Source of the DNA: Lachnospiraceae bacterium
Lineage (GTDB): Bacteria > Bacillota > Clostridia > Lachnospirales > Anaerotignaceae
Length of the DNA stretch: 64,000 nt
Reading direction: 5' to 3'
Assembly (NCBI GenBank): GCA_910576545.1
Contig: CAJTKM010000003.1
Span: 155,896 to 219,895 of the forward strand
The translations under genes and the position numbers were made by a program. The first letter of the stretch is position 1; every line of letters begins with the position of its first letter. The notes under the pieces are model-generated. The model did no database searches. It saw only the letters and a program-made list of their open reading frames with translations, and had not been told where the DNA came from. This document shows, one piece after another, positions 1 through 9,222 of this stretch.

Positions 1-717
1 ACGATAGAACCTGTTGCGGAAATCGGCAGAATTGCCAGAAAGCATGGCGTACTGTTCCATACGGACGCAGTGCAGGCTGTGGGGCATGTGCCAATCAATG
101 TGGAGGAAATGAACATTGATCTGCTTTCCATGAGTGGGCATAAGCTGGGCGCGCCGAAAGGCGTTGGGGCAATCTATATCCGCAAAGGTGTGAACATCGA
201 ACCGCTTATTTTCGGCGGGGCGCAGGAAAAGAGAAAACGCGCCGGTACGGAAAATATTGCGGGCATCGTTGGCCTTGGCAGGGCGGCTGAGCTTGCTGTG
301 GCAGAAATGGAAGAAACAACGAAAAAACTGATACGCCTGCGGGATAAGCTGATCCGCGGCATTTTGGAAAATATCCCTTACAGCCGCCTGAACGGACACC
401 CTTCGGACAGGCTGCCGGGCAACTGCAATATTTCATTTTCGTATATCGAGGGTGAATCCCTGCTTCTGCTGCTGGATTCTCTGGGTATTGCGGCTTCCAG
501 CGGCTCCGCGTGCACGTCCGGCTCTCTCGACCCTTCCCATGTTCTTATGGCAATCGGCCTGCCGCATGAAACGGCGCACGGCTCTCTGCGCATGACGCTG
601 GACAGGGAAAATACGGAGGAAGAAGTGGATTTCATTCTGGAAAAACTGCCCGCGATTGTGCAGAAACTGCGGGATATGTCGCCGCTCTACGAAGAAGCGG
701 TAAAAAACGGAAGATAA
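1..717 (+). CDS. nifS: Cysteine desulfurase, NifS/IscS type (5' part outside the window)
   Basis: This PLP enzyme takes sulfur from L-cysteine and passes it as persulfide to the Fe-S scaffold encoded next. The frame is open to base 1, so the gene begins upstream; 238 codons of an expected 380-400 are present. Visible are the PLP-lysine region SGHKLGAPKG and the catalytic-cysteine loop SSGSACTSG, followed by the usual C-terminal domain with HVLMAIG and SLRMTL. The downstream gene starts 33 bases later, so the two form a nifS-nifU (isc-like) Fe-S assembly operon. The identification is firm; the N-terminal half cannot be judged here. Confidence 0.95.
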   Translation, partial: TIEPVAEIGRIARKHGVLFHTDAVQAVGHVPINVEEMNIDLLSMSGHKLGAPKGVGAIYIRKGVNIEPLIFGGAQEKRKRAGTENIAGIVGLGRAAELAVAEMEETTKKLIRLRDKLIRGILENIPYSRLNGHPSDRLPGNCNISFSYIEGESLLLLLDSLGIAASSGSACTSGSLDPSHVLMAIGLPHETAHGSLRMTLDRENTEEEVDFILEKLPAIVQKLRDMSPLYEEAVKNGR

Positions 718-750
718 TAAAAATCAGGACTGCGAAGGAGGAAAACTCAG

Positions 751-1182
751 ATGGAATACAGCGAGAAAGTAATGGACCATTTTATGAACCCAAGAAACGT
801 AGGCGAGATTGCGGACGCAAGCGGTATCGGGCAGGTCGGCAATGCGAAATGCGGCGATATCATGAAAGTATATCTGAAAATTGAAGACGGTATCGTGCAG
901 GATGCAAAATTTAAGACCTTCGGCTGTGGCGCGGCTGTGGCAACCAGTTCTATGGCAACGGAACTGGTGAAGGGCAAAAGCGTGCAGGATGCACTGACAG
1001 TGACGAATAAAGCCGTCATGGAGGCTTTGGACGGTCTGCCGCCTGCAAAGATACACTGTTCCTGTCTGGCGGAGGAGGCCCTGCACGCCGCGCTCTGGGA
1101 TTACGCAGAGAAAAACCATATTGTGATAGAGGGCTTAAAGCCGCCTGTGGAGGATGTGGACGAACGCCATCATGCGGAATGA
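751..1182 (+). CDS. nifU: Fe-S cluster assembly scaffold, IscU/NifU N-terminal type
   Basis: This 143-residue scaffold builds Fe-S clusters from desulfurase sulfur. It opens with the family signature YSEKVMDHFMNPRNVG, and the three cluster-binding cysteines appear in AKCGD, TFGCGAA and IHCSCLAEEAL. A clear ribosome site (GGAGG) precedes the ATG. It is only the U-type domain, without the Nfu or ferredoxin extensions of azotobacter NifU, which is the usual Clostridia form. The partial nifS directly upstream makes a functional pair. A terminator hairpin follows the stop codon, so the operon ends here. Confidence 0.93.
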   Translation: MEYSEKVMDHFMNPRNVGEIADASGIGQVGNAKCGDIMKVYLKIEDGIVQDAKFKTFGCGAAVATSSMATELVKGKSVQDALTVTNKAVMEALDGLPPAKIHCSCLAEEALHAALWDYAEKNHIVIEGLKPPVEDVDERHHAE

Positions 1183-1203
1183 CGTGCAGCAATAAAAAAC
1201 CTG

Positions 1204-1238
1204 ACGGAAGGGAGTTGTTTTCTCTCTTCCGTTTTATT
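1204..1238 (+). terminator. Rho-independent terminator after nifU
   Basis: Arms ACGGAAGGGAG and CTCTCTTCCGT (one mismatch) enclose a short T-rich loop and are followed by TTTT. It lies inside the longest open frame of the next gene, which argues that that gene starts further downstream. Confidence 0.8.
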
Positions 1239-1328
1239 TCGCACGGAAATATGGAAACAGGAGATTTCTGCATATATGCCATGTTTTTCCAATATATTAA
1301 AAGGACTATGAAAAATGGGGTGTCTGCT

Positions 1329-3272
1329 ATGGAACGTCCTACGATTGGCGCGAAAAAGAAGCTGCTGGTATTTCTGTTCTGCGCGGTATTCGGATATCTG
1401 CTGCTTTTTGGGCGCATACTGTTCATTGAGTTTTTCCGCGCGGAGGAATGGCAGGAACTGGCATACGAACAGCAGACGCGCGACCGTCTTATCACGCCAA
1501 AGCGGGGTTCCATACTCGACCGCAACGGGGAGGGGATTGCCCTGACGGAAACTGTCTGCGCGGTCAGCGTGATTCCTGTGCAGGTAAAAGAGAAGGAAAA
1601 AACGGCGGCTTTCCTTGCGGAAATGCTGGAACTGGAGCAGACGGAGGTGTTGGAAAAAATCAGCCAGAATGTCGCGCTGGTACGTATCAAAACAAAGGTG
1701 GATACTGAAACGGCTGCGAAGGTACGAAAGGCAGAGCTGCCGGGCGTAGAGGTAGATGAGGATGTCCGCCGAGTCTACCCATATTCGGAAATGGCAGCGC
1801 AGGTGGTCGGATTTGTCGGGAAAGATAATCAGGGCATCATCGGGCTGGAAGCGAAGTATGACGAACTTCTGGAAGGCAAACAGGGGAAAATACTGACGCT
1901 GACAGATTCAAGGGGGAACGAGGTGGAGAGCAAACAGGACCGGATCCCGCCGGAGGACGGGAAAAACCTTGTGACAACGCTGGATGTTGTTTTGCAGCAG
2001 TATGCAGAACAGACCATTGCCAAGGCGGTGGAAAGCAAGGGAGCAAAGCGGGGCGTTATCATCATGCTGAACCCGCAGAACGGGGAAATATATGCAATGG
2101 CAAATTACCCCTTTTTCGACCTGAACGACCCGTTTACGATGCAGGACCCGGAACTCGCGGCGCAGTGGGACAGTTTTTCACAGGAAGAAAAAAACGATTT
2201 GCTAAACCAGATGTGGCGGAATACGGCAATCAATGATACATATGAGCCGGGCAGCACATTCAAAATCATAACTTCCTCGGCAGGCTTGGAGGAAAAAGTC
2301 GTCACGCCGGAAAGCAGCTTCTATTGCAGGGGCTTTCATGTGGCAGGCGGCAGGCAGATTAAATGCTGGCGTTATCCCCGCACGCATGGCGCTGAAACCT
2401 TTGTGCAGGGTGTGCAAAATTCCTGCAACCCCGTATTTATGGAGATTGGCGAACGGCTGGGTGCGGAAACCTTTCTGGAATATATGCAGAAATTTGGCTT
2501 TGCGCAGAAAACAGGTGTAGATTTGGCAGGAGAAGCCGTTGGTATCATTCATAAACTGGAAAATATCGGCCCTGTGGAGCTTGCAACGATGAGCTTTGGG
2601 CAATCCTTCCAGATTACGCCATTACAGCTGCTGCGGGCAGCTTCGGCAATTGTGAACGGCGGGCGGCTCATTACGCCACATTTTGCATTGGGCATTGCGG
2701 ACGAGGAAGGGAACCTGGTGGAAAGCTTCGTGTATGATGAGGGAGAGCAGATAATTTCTGTGGAAACCTCGGAAACGATGAAGAAAATACTGGAAAGCGT
2801 TGTAGCGGAGGGGACGGGCAGCAAGGCGTATCTGCCGGGCTACCGCATTGGCGGGAAAACAGCTACCTCTGAAAAGCTGCCGCGCAGAAGCGGGAAATAT
2901 ATTGCTTCGTTTATGTCCTTTGCGCCGGCGGAAAACCCGCAGGTCATGGCACTGGTGCTGATTGATGAGCCGCAGGGCGTATATTACGGCGGCACTGTGG
3001 CGGGACCCGTAATGCAGGAATTATTGAAAAATGCACTGCCGTATCTTGGCATAGAGCCGGTCTATAATGAAAAAGAGGCTGAGGAAGCGGCTGAGGCGCA
3101 GACAGAGGTGCCAGACGTAACAGGAATGGCGCCCGCGCAGGCGAAAAATATGTTGTATCAGGCGGGGCTTTCTTCTGAATACAGAGGAGAAGGGGAAACA
3201 GTCAGCAGACAGCTGCCGCCAGCAGGGGAAACGGTGAACAGGGGGACAAAGGCGGTATTATATCTGGAATAA
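1329..3272 (+). CDS. spoVD: Penicillin-binding protein 2, SpoVD/FtsI type, with C-terminal PASTA domain
   Basis: Class B transpeptidase that cross-links peptidoglycan, here of the kind used for spore cortex or septum. An N-terminal membrane anchor (LLVFLFCAVFGYLLLFG) is followed by the PBP dimer domain (TPKRGSILDRNG), then the transpeptidase domain with catalytic STFK (Ser about 309), SCN and a GGKTAT box in place of the classic KTG. A single PASTA domain (EVPDVTGMAPAQAK) closes the protein. I place the start at 1329 (MERPTIGAKKK), because the longer frame from 1179 runs through the nifU terminator; an ATG at 1308 with AAAAGGA close upstream is the alternative. SpoVD and FtsI cannot be separated from sequence alone. 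Confidence 0.88.
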   Translation: MERPTIGAKKKLLVFLFCAVFGYLLLFGRILFIEFFRAEEWQELAYEQQTRDRLITPKRGSILDRNGEGIALTETVCAVSVIPVQVKEKEKTAAFLAEMLELEQTEVLEKISQNVALVRIKTKVDTETAAKVRKAELPGVEVDEDVRRVYPYSEMAAQVVGFVGKDNQGIIGLEAKYDELLEGKQGKILTLTDSRGNEVESKQDRIPPEDGKNLVTTLDVVLQQYAEQTIAKAVESKGAKRGVIIMLNPQNGEIYAMANYPFFDLNDPFTMQDPELAAQWDSFSQEEKNDLLNQMWRNTAINDTYEPGSTFKIITSSAGLEEKVVTPESSFYCRGFHVAGGRQIKCWRYPRTHGAETFVQGVQNSCNPVFMEIGERLGAETFLEYMQKFGFAQKTGVDLAGEAVGIIHKLENIGPVELATMSFGQSFQITPLQLLRAASAIVNGGRLITPHFALGIADEEGNLVESFVYDEGEQIISVETSETMKKILESVVAEGTGSKAYLPGYRIGGKTATSEKLPRRSGKYIASFMSFAPAENPQVMALVLIDEPQGVYYGGTVAGPVMQELLKNALPYLGIEPVYNEKEAEEAAEAQTEVPDVTGMAPAQAKNMLYQAGLSSEYRGEGETVSRQLPPAGETVNRGTKAVLYLE

Positions 3273-3354
3273 GCCCAAAAAACGGCAGCGTGGAAAAATT
3301 TGGTACATACAGTTTGCGGCGCAGGATATATTTTTCGGAATCCAGACCGGAATC

Positions 3355-3390
3355 AAAAACGATATGAGCAGGCTGGCCCATACCGTTTTT
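3355..3390. terminator. Bidirectional terminator between spoVD and pncB
   Basis: Arms AAAAACGATATGAGC and GCCCATACCGTTTTT pair with two G-U wobbles and carry A/T tracts on both sides, fitting the tail-to-tail genes around it. A second T-rich stretch follows. Confidence 0.75.
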
Positions 3391-3410
3391 GGTGCTGTTT
3401 TTTATTTATA

Positions 3411-4865
3411 TTACAGACCGCTCAATTCATCAATCAGTTTCGATTTCAGCTGAACAAGCTTTTCCGAGAGATCGACAGGGACGATATCAGGGTTATTCAG
3501 CCGCATGTGTTCATCCCAAAGGGATTCCTTTTCCCTGTTGCAGTAAGCCTGTATTTCCATAGTGGGAGGACATTCATATACCAGTTTTCCGTCTATAAAG
3601 ACAGGCTGAAGCAGCTCCCGCACATGGTAAGAATTTGCAGGCAGGCGCATATTTCTCCACTTTGCGCTGGTATCGTAGATTTCCAGCGGTTCGTTTTCGT
3701 TGATGGTTTCTTCATCCAGTGCAATCAGGTCTGCCTTGATTTTTCCGGTGGTGTTATCATAAATACGGAACACCTTTTTGATTCCGGGGTTGGTGACTTT
3801 TTCGGGGTTATTGGACAGCTTGATTTTCGGAATGAACTGTCCGTTTTCGTTTTCTTCTGCCGCCAGCTTATATACGCCGCCGAAAGCAGGGCAGTCATCA
3901 CAGGTGATGAGCTTTGTGCCGACACCCCAAAGGCTGATTTTCGCGCCCTGTAATTTCAGGCTGGCAATCAGGTTTTCGTCCAAATCGCTGGATGCGCTGA
4001 TAACAGCATCGGGGAAACCGGCTTCTTCCAGCATGGCTTTAGCGCGCTTGGAAAGGTAGGCAAGGTCGCCGCTGTCAAGGCGTATGCCGTAATTCCGCAG
4101 AGGGATGCCTGCCGCGCGCATCTCCTGAAATACCTTTATGGCGTTGGGGACGCCGCTTTTCAGTGTGCTGTAAGTATCCACAAGGAGCAGACATGCATCG
4201 GGGAACAGCCGCGCATATTCGCGGAAAGCGGTCAGCTCGTCAGGGAAGCTCATGACCCAGCTGTGGGCGTGCGTACCCTTTATGGGGACGTCAAACAGCC
4301 GCCCGGTCAGGACGTTGCTGGTGCCGCAGCAGCCGCCAATCACGGCCGCTCTCGCGCCCAGCGTGCCCGCATCCGGTCCCTGTGCGCGGCGAAGCCCGAA
4401 TTCCATGACAGGGTCGCCCTGTGCTGCCCAGCAGACGCGGGATGCTTTTGTGGCAATCAGGCTTTGATGGTTGATGATGTTCAAAAGTGCGGTTTCAATC
4501 AGCTGTGCCTCAATGATGGGAGCCTTTATGCGCATCAGCGGCTCATGCGGAAACACAACCGTCCCTTCGGGAATGGCATAAATTTCGCCTGTAAAGCGGA
4601 ATGTCCGCAGATAGTCGACAAAATCAGCCGAAAACAGGTTCAGCCCTTCCAGATAGGCAATGTCCTCCTCGGTAAAACGAAGTCCATCGATGTATTCAAT
4701 GGCCTGCTGAAGCCCGGCGGCAATCGCGTAGCCGTTTCCGCTGGGATTTTTGCGATAGAACAGGTCGAAAACGACCTGCTTGCGGTACGCGCCTGTTTCA
4801 TAGTAGCCCTGCATCATGGTCAGCTCATATAAGTCCGTCAGCAGTGCCAAATCTCGTCCTTTCAT
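3411..4865 (-). CDS. pncB: Nicotinate phosphoribosyltransferase
   Basis: Converts nicotinate and PRPP to nicotinate mononucleotide in the NAD salvage pathway; cytoplasmic. The 484-residue length suits the long bacterial form. Recognisable segments are the N-terminal LTDLYELTMMQGYYETG, the central EFGLRRAQGPD, GTHAHSWVMSF and the RLDSGDLAYLSKRA phosphate-binding stretch. AAAGGAG precedes the ATG at good spacing. It is transcribed divergently from the YczE-like gene and ends at a shared terminator with spoVD. I saw no clear regulator site in its leader. Confidence 0.95.
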   Translation of the reverse strand: MKGRDLALLTDLYELTMMQGYYETGAYRKQVVFDLFYRKNPSGNGYAIAAGLQQAIEYIDGLRFTEEDIAYLEGLNLFSADFVDYLRTFRFTGEIYAIPEGTVVFPHEPLMRIKAPIIEAQLIETALLNIINHQSLIATKASRVCWAAQGDPVMEFGLRRAQGPDAGTLGARAAVIGGCCGTSNVLTGRLFDVPIKGTHAHSWVMSFPDELTAFREYARLFPDACLLLVDTYSTLKSGVPNAIKVFQEMRAAGIPLRNYGIRLDSGDLAYLSKRAKAMLEEAGFPDAVISASSDLDENLIASLKLQGAKISLWGVGTKLITCDDCPAFGGVYKLAAEENENGQFIPKIKLSNNPEKVTNPGIKKVFRIYDNTTGKIKADLIALDEETINENEPLEIYDTSAKWRNMRLPANSYHVRELLQPVFIDGKLVYECPPTMEIQAYCNREKESLWDEHMRLNNPDIVPVDLSEKLVQLKSKLIDELSGL

Positions 4866-5097
4866 TTTGAAATCTCCTTTTTTCTTCTGCGGGGCTGCCG
4901 CAGAATGTCGTCATATCGGTCATATCTTTTTGATTATACCTGTGATTGCGAAAAAAAGCAAATCTTTTTGCCTACTGCGAAAGAGGCAGATTTGCAGATA
5001 TTGCTTGCTTTCTGCATTCCGCATGATACAATAGGAGAACAGCGCGAAGTCGCGGCAGTGGTTCTGCGTTGAGAATATAAATTTTGGAGGCGGAAAA
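4866..5097. promoter_or_regulatory. Divergent intergenic region, with promoter for the 5098 gene
   Basis: A plus-strand promoter is visible: TTGCTT (5005-5010), 16-base spacer, TACAAT (5027-5032). Just upstream, at about 4958-4997, a hairpin with arms GCAAATC and GATTTGC encloses TTTTTGCC and GAGGCA. The promoter serves the rightward gene; the leftward pncB promoter was not resolved. Confidence 0.5.
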
Positions 5098-5733
5098 ATG
5101 GGCGGAGAAAAGAAAACAAAACGGCTGCTGATGATGCTTGCGGGAAACCTGCTGATTGGCGTAGGCGTGGCGTTTTACCGTATGAGCGGGTTCGGTGCGG
5201 ACCCGTATACCTGTATGAATCTGGGCGTCAGCGGGTTTTTGGGAATGTCATTTGGAAATTGGCAGCTGCTTATGAATATTATGCTGCTGGCTGCCGTCTG
5301 GTTTACCGTAAGAAACTGCATCGGCCTGGGGACGCTTGTGAATATGGTCTTTGTCGGCTATACGGCGGATTTCCTCTGCTGGCTGTTTTTGGAACAGTTG
5401 GGGTTGTCTGTGGGCATGCCTCTGCGGATTGCGTTCCTGCTTTTGGGAATGCTGTTCCTGTCATTCGGCTGTGCATGTTACATGTCGGCGGAAATGGGCA
5501 TTGCGCCCTATGACAGCGCGGCGTTTATCATCACGAAATATGCGGGGGAACGTGTTTCCTTCCGCGCGGCGAGGATTGCAACGGATGTTACGGTGGTGCT
5601 TGTCGGTATTATGTTCTGCATTGCAGGGGGAAACAGTGTCTGGCAGGCGGCGGGACTGGGGACGGTCATTTGTTCCCTCTGCAACGGGCCGCTGATACAA
5701 TATTTCCGGAGCATACTCCAGATAAGAGCATAA
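5098..5733 (+). CDS. YczE/YyaS/YitT-family integral membrane protein
   Basis: A 211-residue hydrophobic protein with about five to six transmembrane segments, starting with LMMLAGNLLIGVGVAFYRMSG. The motif FGADPYTCMNLGVSG and the later internal echo MGIAPYDSAAFIITK are typical of the YczE/YitT group, which has an internal duplication. Members are membrane proteins of unknown transport or regulatory role. A good GGAGG site precedes the ATG. It sits 12 bases before the CYTH gene and is probably co-transcribed with it. Family placement is fair; function is unknown. Confidence 0.75.
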   Translation: MGGEKKTKRLLMMLAGNLLIGVGVAFYRMSGFGADPYTCMNLGVSGFLGMSFGNWQLLMNIMLLAAVWFTVRNCIGLGTLVNMVFVGYTADFLCWLFLEQLGLSVGMPLRIAFLLLGMLFLSFGCACYMSAEMGIAPYDSAAFIITKYAGERVSFRAARIATDVTVVLVGIMFCIAGGNSVWQAAGLGTVICSLCNGPLIQYFRSILQIRA

Positions 5734-5745
5734 GGAGGGAAAAGA

Positions 5746-6210
5746 ATGGAAATTGAGAGGAAATTTTTAACAGAGAGGGAGAAGATTCCTTTTGACATTA
5801 CGGCGTTTCCATGTATGGAGATCACACAGGCATATATTGGCTTTTCGCCGGTCATACGTATTCGCCGCAGCAATGAGGCGTATATTCTGACAGTAAAGGG
5901 CAAGGGGCTTTTGGCTCGTGAGGAATTTGAACTGCCGCTGGAACAGGAGGAATATGAAGCCCTGCAAAAAAAGGCGGAAGGGGAGAGTATAGTCAAAAAA
6001 CGCTGGCTCGTGCCGCTTGCGGGAGGGCTGACTGCCGAGGTGGATTTTTATGAGGGTACACTGAGCGGGCTTGTAACAACAGAGGTGGAATTTCCATCGC
6101 TGGCGGAGGCGGAGGCATTTGTCCCGCCGGAATGGTTCGGAAGGGATATCAGCCGCGAAAAGCAGTATAAAAATGCCGCGCTTGCGCGCTTTGGCTTACC
6201 CCTGTCATGA
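5746..6210 (+). CDS. CYTH-domain protein (triphosphate tunnel fold)
   Basis: A 154-residue protein opening with MEIERKFL, the hallmark ExExK motif of the CYTH superfamily (class IV adenylyl cyclases, thiamine and inorganic triphosphatases). Further basic and acidic strands follow in order: VIRIRRSNEAYILTVKGKG, FELPL, VKKRWLVPL, EVDFYEG and EVEFPS. Small stand-alone bacterial CYTH proteins usually hydrolyse inorganic triphosphate or an unknown triphosphate, and I infer that role here. It follows the membrane protein gene with AAGGAGG upstream. A terminator and a tRNA gene on the other strand lie beyond. Confidence 0.88.
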   Translation: MEIERKFLTEREKIPFDITAFPCMEITQAYIGFSPVIRIRRSNEAYILTVKGKGLLAREEFELPLEQEEYEALQKKAEGESIVKKRWLVPLAGGLTAEVDFYEGTLSGLVTTEVEFPSLAEAEAFVPPEWFGRDISREKQYKNAALARFGLPLS

Positions 6211-6230
6211 AACAGCAGGATAGCGGAAGT

Positions 6231-6262
6231 AAAATAAAAAACCCAGAGAAAATTCTCTGGGT
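6231..6262 (-). terminator. Terminator of the tRNA-Leu gene
   Basis: Perfect arms ACCCAGAGAA and TTCTCTGGGT with a short loop, followed on the minus strand by TTTTTTATTTT. It sits a few bases past the tRNA 3' end and can also end transcription of the CYTH gene from the other side. Confidence 0.85.
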
Positions 6263-6268
6263 CAATTC

Positions 6269-6352
6269 TGCGGCTGGTGGGACTCGAACCCACACGGTAT
6301 CACTACCGCCAGATTTTGAGTCTGGTGCGTCTGCCAGTTCCGCCACAGCCGC
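6269..6352 (-). tRNA. tRNA-Leu (anticodon CAA)
   Basis: Read on the minus strand, acceptor arms GCGGCTG and CAGCCGC pair. The anticodon stem CCAGA/TCTGG holds the loop CTCAAAA, giving anticodon CAA, which reads UUG. The long variable arm CGGTAGTGATACCG is of the class II type expected for leucine. The T arm GTGGG-TTCGAGT-CCCAC is canonical. The 3' CCA is not encoded. The discriminator base is A. Confidence 0.95.
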
Positions 6353-6481
6353 AAATAAACTGCTTGATTATATTACCATAAAACATGGAAGAATGCAAGC
6401 AGTTTTTTTAATTTTTGCAGATTTTTGCCGTTTGCAGGATAAGGGGAGCGTTTCCGCATGGTCAGAGCGGGGCAGAAAGCA

Positions 6482-7003
6482 TTATTCCCCTAAAATTTCT
6501 GGCTTCAGGTAATCTACGCCGAAGGTGTCTACCGTAACTTTTTCCATGACCTGCGGTTCACGCGGACGGTCAGAACGGTCGGTTTTGGTTTTCGCGATTG
6601 CGTCCACAATTTCCATACCTTCCGTTACCTTGCCAAACGCGGCATACTGATGGTCCAAATGCGGCGCGTCCTCATGCATGATAAAAAACTGGGAACCCGC
6701 GCTGTCAGGGTGCATCGCCCGCGCCATGGAAAGCACGCCGGCAGTATGCTTCAGGTTATTTTCAAAACCGTTGAAGCCAAATTCGCCTTTTATGGTGTAG
6801 CCGGGGCCGCCCATGCCGGTGCCATCAGGGCAACCGCCCTGTATCATAAAACCGGGGATGACGCGATGGAAAATTTTCCCATTATAAAATCCCTTTTGAA
6901 TCAGGGAAATAAAATTATTGACTGTATTTGGGGCGATTTCGGGGTAAAGTTCGGCTTTGATTACGCCGCCGTTCTGCATTTCGATTGTTACAACAGGATT
7001 CAT
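6482..7003 (-). CDS. ppiB: Peptidyl-prolyl cis-trans isomerase, cyclophilin type
   Basis: A 173-residue cytoplasmic cyclophilin that catalyses proline isomerisation in folding. Core motifs are [25 protein letters not shown], split here as [13 protein letters not shown] and [10 protein letters not shown], then [20 protein letters not shown] and [10 protein letters not shown]. There is no signal peptide. A minus-strand promoter (TTGCGG, 17 bases, TATACT at 7115-7143) and an AAGGAG site precede it. It stands alone, divergent from the chemoreceptor gene. Confidence 0.95.
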   Translation of the reverse strand: MNPVVTIEMQNGGVIKAELYPEIAPNTVNNFISLIQKGFYNGKIFHRVIPGFMIQGGCPDGTGMGGPGYTIKGEFGFNGFENNLKHTAGVLSMARAMHPDSAGSQFFIMHEDAPHLDHQYAAFGKVTEGMEIVDAIAKTKTDRSDRPREPQVMEKVTVDTFGVDYLKPEILGE

Positions 7004-7114
7004 AACATTTTCTCCTTTTCTTGTTTAATTTTAGAACAGTTATTTGCGGATGCGGGATGCGTTGGGGAAAGGAAAATTCTGTTTCCCTGTTTTCCGGCAT
7101 TCCCGCTTTCCAGC

Positions 7115-7143
7115 AGTATAACACAAACAAGCCTTTCCCGCAA
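7115..7143 (-). promoter_or_regulatory. Promoter of ppiB
   Basis: On the minus strand, TTGCGG (7138-7143), a 17-base spacer and TATACT (7115-7120) give a good vegetative promoter about 110 bases before the start codon. Confidence 0.55.
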
Positions 7144-7179
7144 ATCTGTTTTTGCTGTATTCTTTTGTGTGAAAAAGTG

Positions 7180-7209
7180 TTGAAAAAATGCAGGTGCTTA
7201 TGGTATACT
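7180..7209 (+). promoter_or_regulatory. Promoter of the chemoreceptor gene
   Basis: TTGAAA (7180-7185), 18-base spacer, TATACT (7204-7209). It looks sigma-A-like. I did not find a TAAA-N15-GCCGATAA flagellar promoter in this spacer, although chemoreceptors often use one. Confidence 0.5.
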
Positions 7210-7348
7210 AAAACTGATATAATGACTATTGGCATTCCTCTCCGCTGTCTGTTTCCGCTGTTCGGCACCTGAAACTGTAAATCAGCTTTTGGAGAGAAAG
7301 AATGCCTGCAAACATTAAAAATTCCAGAAAGAAAGGAAGTCGTCAGAT

Positions 7349-9001
7349 ATGCGTAAGAGCATAAAGAAAATGGTTATGATAAGGGTAATTGCGACCCTTG
7401 CGGCGGTATTGCTGCTTAGTGCAATCACAGCGGTAAATATCTCGCGAATCCGTACAACGCAGGCGGAAAATGCTGCAGCCAGTGCGCTATTGGACCGGAT
7501 AGAAAAAGCCGAAGTTGCGCATTATAAATGGGTTACGAATCTGAGCAATGCCCTTTATGCCGGCAAGGAATTTACTGGCAGTATCGACCCTACCACATGT
7601 GTTCTGGGCCAGTGGCTTTATGGGGAAACAAATTCTGAAAATGATGCAATTCTTTCCCTGCGTTCCCAGATGGAGCCTTTGCACAAGGAATTGCACCAGT
7701 CTGCTACATACGTTTTGGATCTGCATGCGGCTGACCCTTTGGCGGCACAGGAATATTACCAGAATACCATACAGACAAACTTAACCACCCTGGTCGGCTT
7801 GATGGATCAGGTCGTAACGGAGAGCACGCAGATGAGTGAGGATTGTGGGGTGCAGATTGAAAAAACAATCCGTTCCATGCAGATTTTATCTGTTATTTTC
7901 TGCCTGCTTGCACTGCTTTGCTTACTGAGCCTTGTGTTCTATGTCATGAAGCATGTTGTGCGTCCGATTATCTATGTTACAGAAAAGACCGCGCCTTTGC
8001 AGGAAGGCTGCCTGAACCTGGAGCTGGATTATCACGCAAACAACGAACTTGGCGACCTCTCGAAGACCATAGAGTCCTCCATGGAACTGATCCACCGTTA
8101 TGTGGAGGATATTAACCACATTATGGGGCGGCTGTCTGAGGGCAACTTTGATGTCCATACATCGGAGCATTTTATTGGTGATTTCAAATCCATTGAACGC
8201 TCTATCGACAGCTTTACGTCTACGCTGTCTACGGCGATTGCAAGCATCAGCAACGCAGAACGTCAGGTTTCCGGCAATGCGGAACAGCTGTCCAGCGGTG
8301 CGCAGGCTCTGGCGCAGGGTGCGACTGAACAGGCAAGCTCGGTAGAGGAGCTTTATGCAACGCTTGATGAGCTTTCCAAGAACGCAGAGAAGAATGTCGA
8401 AGCCGCATCTAAGGCACAGGAAAACGCACGCCTGACCGGCGAACAGGTTACGGTCAGCCGCAACCAGATGGAACAGATGGTTGCCGCGATGCAGGATATT
8501 TCTACAGCTTCTCAGGAGATTGGTAATATCATTGCGACGATCGAAAATATTGCTTTGCAGACAAATATCCTTTCATTAAATGCGGCTGTTGAGGCGGCAC
8601 GTGCGGGCGCGGCAGGCAAGGGCTTTGCTGTGGTATCCGAGGAAGTGCGTAATCTGGCGGCACAGTCTGATCAGGCGGCAAAGGCGACAAAAGAATTGAT
8701 TGAAAATTCTGTCGGAGCGGCGGAAAGAGGACAGCACATTGTGGATGAGGTTTCTGCCAGCCTGCAAAAGACGCTCCAGTTGGTAATGAGCTCGAATCAG
8801 GTAATCGGTACGATTGCAGATGCTGTACGCAATGAGGCGAATACCATTTCTCAGGTAACACAGGGTATCGGACAGATTTCCGTTGTTGTGCAGACAAACT
8901 CTGCCAGCAGCGAAGAATCTGCGGCGGTCAGCGCGGAACTGTTCAATCAGGTGCGTGTACTGCGGGATCAGACAAAACGCTTTAATTTGAAACACTCCTG
9001 A
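7349..9001 (+). CDS. Methyl-accepting chemotaxis protein with CZB-like extracytoplasmic sensor
   Basis: A 550-residue chemoreceptor that signals to CheA. It has TM1 at about 11-31, an extracytoplasmic sensor at 35-175, TM2 at about 179-200, HAMP, and a C-terminal signalling domain with the conserved hairpin tip [18 protein letters not shown] (about 400) and [19 protein letters not shown]. The sensor contains His58, CVLGQW (Cys84), His112 and His116, the order seen in chemoreceptor zinc-binding (CZB) domains, so Zn or an oxidant such as HOCl may be sensed; that is inference. CZB domains usually lie in the cytoplasm, so the location is unusual. The ribosome site AAAGGAAG is present. The gene stands alone. 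Confidence 0.92.
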   Translation: MRKSIKKMVMIRVIATLAAVLLLSAITAVNISRIRTTQAENAAASALLDRIEKAEVAHYKWVTNLSNALYAGKEFTGSIDPTTCVLGQWLYGETNSENDAILSLRSQMEPLHKELHQSATYVLDLHAADPLAAQEYYQNTIQTNLTTLVGLMDQVVTESTQMSEDCGVQIEKTIRSMQILSVIFCLLALLCLLSLVFYVMKHVVRPIIYVTEKTAPLQEGCLNLELDYHANNELGDLSKTIESSMELIHRYVEDINHIMGRLSEGNFDVHTSEHFIGDFKSIERSIDSFTSTLSTAIASISNAERQVSGNAEQLSSGAQALAQGATEQASSVEELYATLDELSKNAEKNVEAASKAQENARLTGEQVTVSRNQMEQMVAAMQDISTASQEIGNIIATIENIALQTNILSLNAAVEAARAGAAGKGFAVVSEEVRNLAAQSDQAAKATKELIENSVGAAERGQHIVDEVSASLQKTLQLVMSSNQVIGTIADAVRNEANTISQVTQGIGQISVVVQTNSASSEESAAVSAELFNQVRVLRDQTKRFNLKHS

Positions 9002-9019
9002 TTTCTGAATGAATAAGAA

Positions 9020-9052
9020 AAGCGGCTTTACTCATTTTGAGTGAAGCCGCTT
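9020..9052 (+). terminator. Terminator after the chemoreceptor gene
   Basis: Arms AAGCGGCTTTACTC and GAGTGAAGCCGCTT (one wobble) flank TTTT and are followed by an A/T-rich stretch. Confidence 0.8.
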
Positions 9053-9149
9053 ATTTCATGCTTGTGCGATGTGAAAAAGGCACCTGGTACTGCCAAAGGC
9101 CAGTGAAATTACTGAAAGGTAGCCGGAACGGTCAGGCAGATAACAAAAA

Positions 9150-9181
9150 AATGGGCATTTCCAACAGGAAAGCCCATTTTT
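9150..9181. terminator. Bidirectional terminator at the 3' end of the fatty-acid cluster
   Basis: Arms AAATGGGC(A)TTTCC and GGAAAGCCCATTT with flanking A and T runs. It most likely ends the minus-strand acc/fab operon, whose last stop codon is at 9223. Confidence 0.75.
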
Positions 9182-9222
9182 ATATGCTTTACGATATTTG
9201 ACAGTTGAACAGGAACCATACA

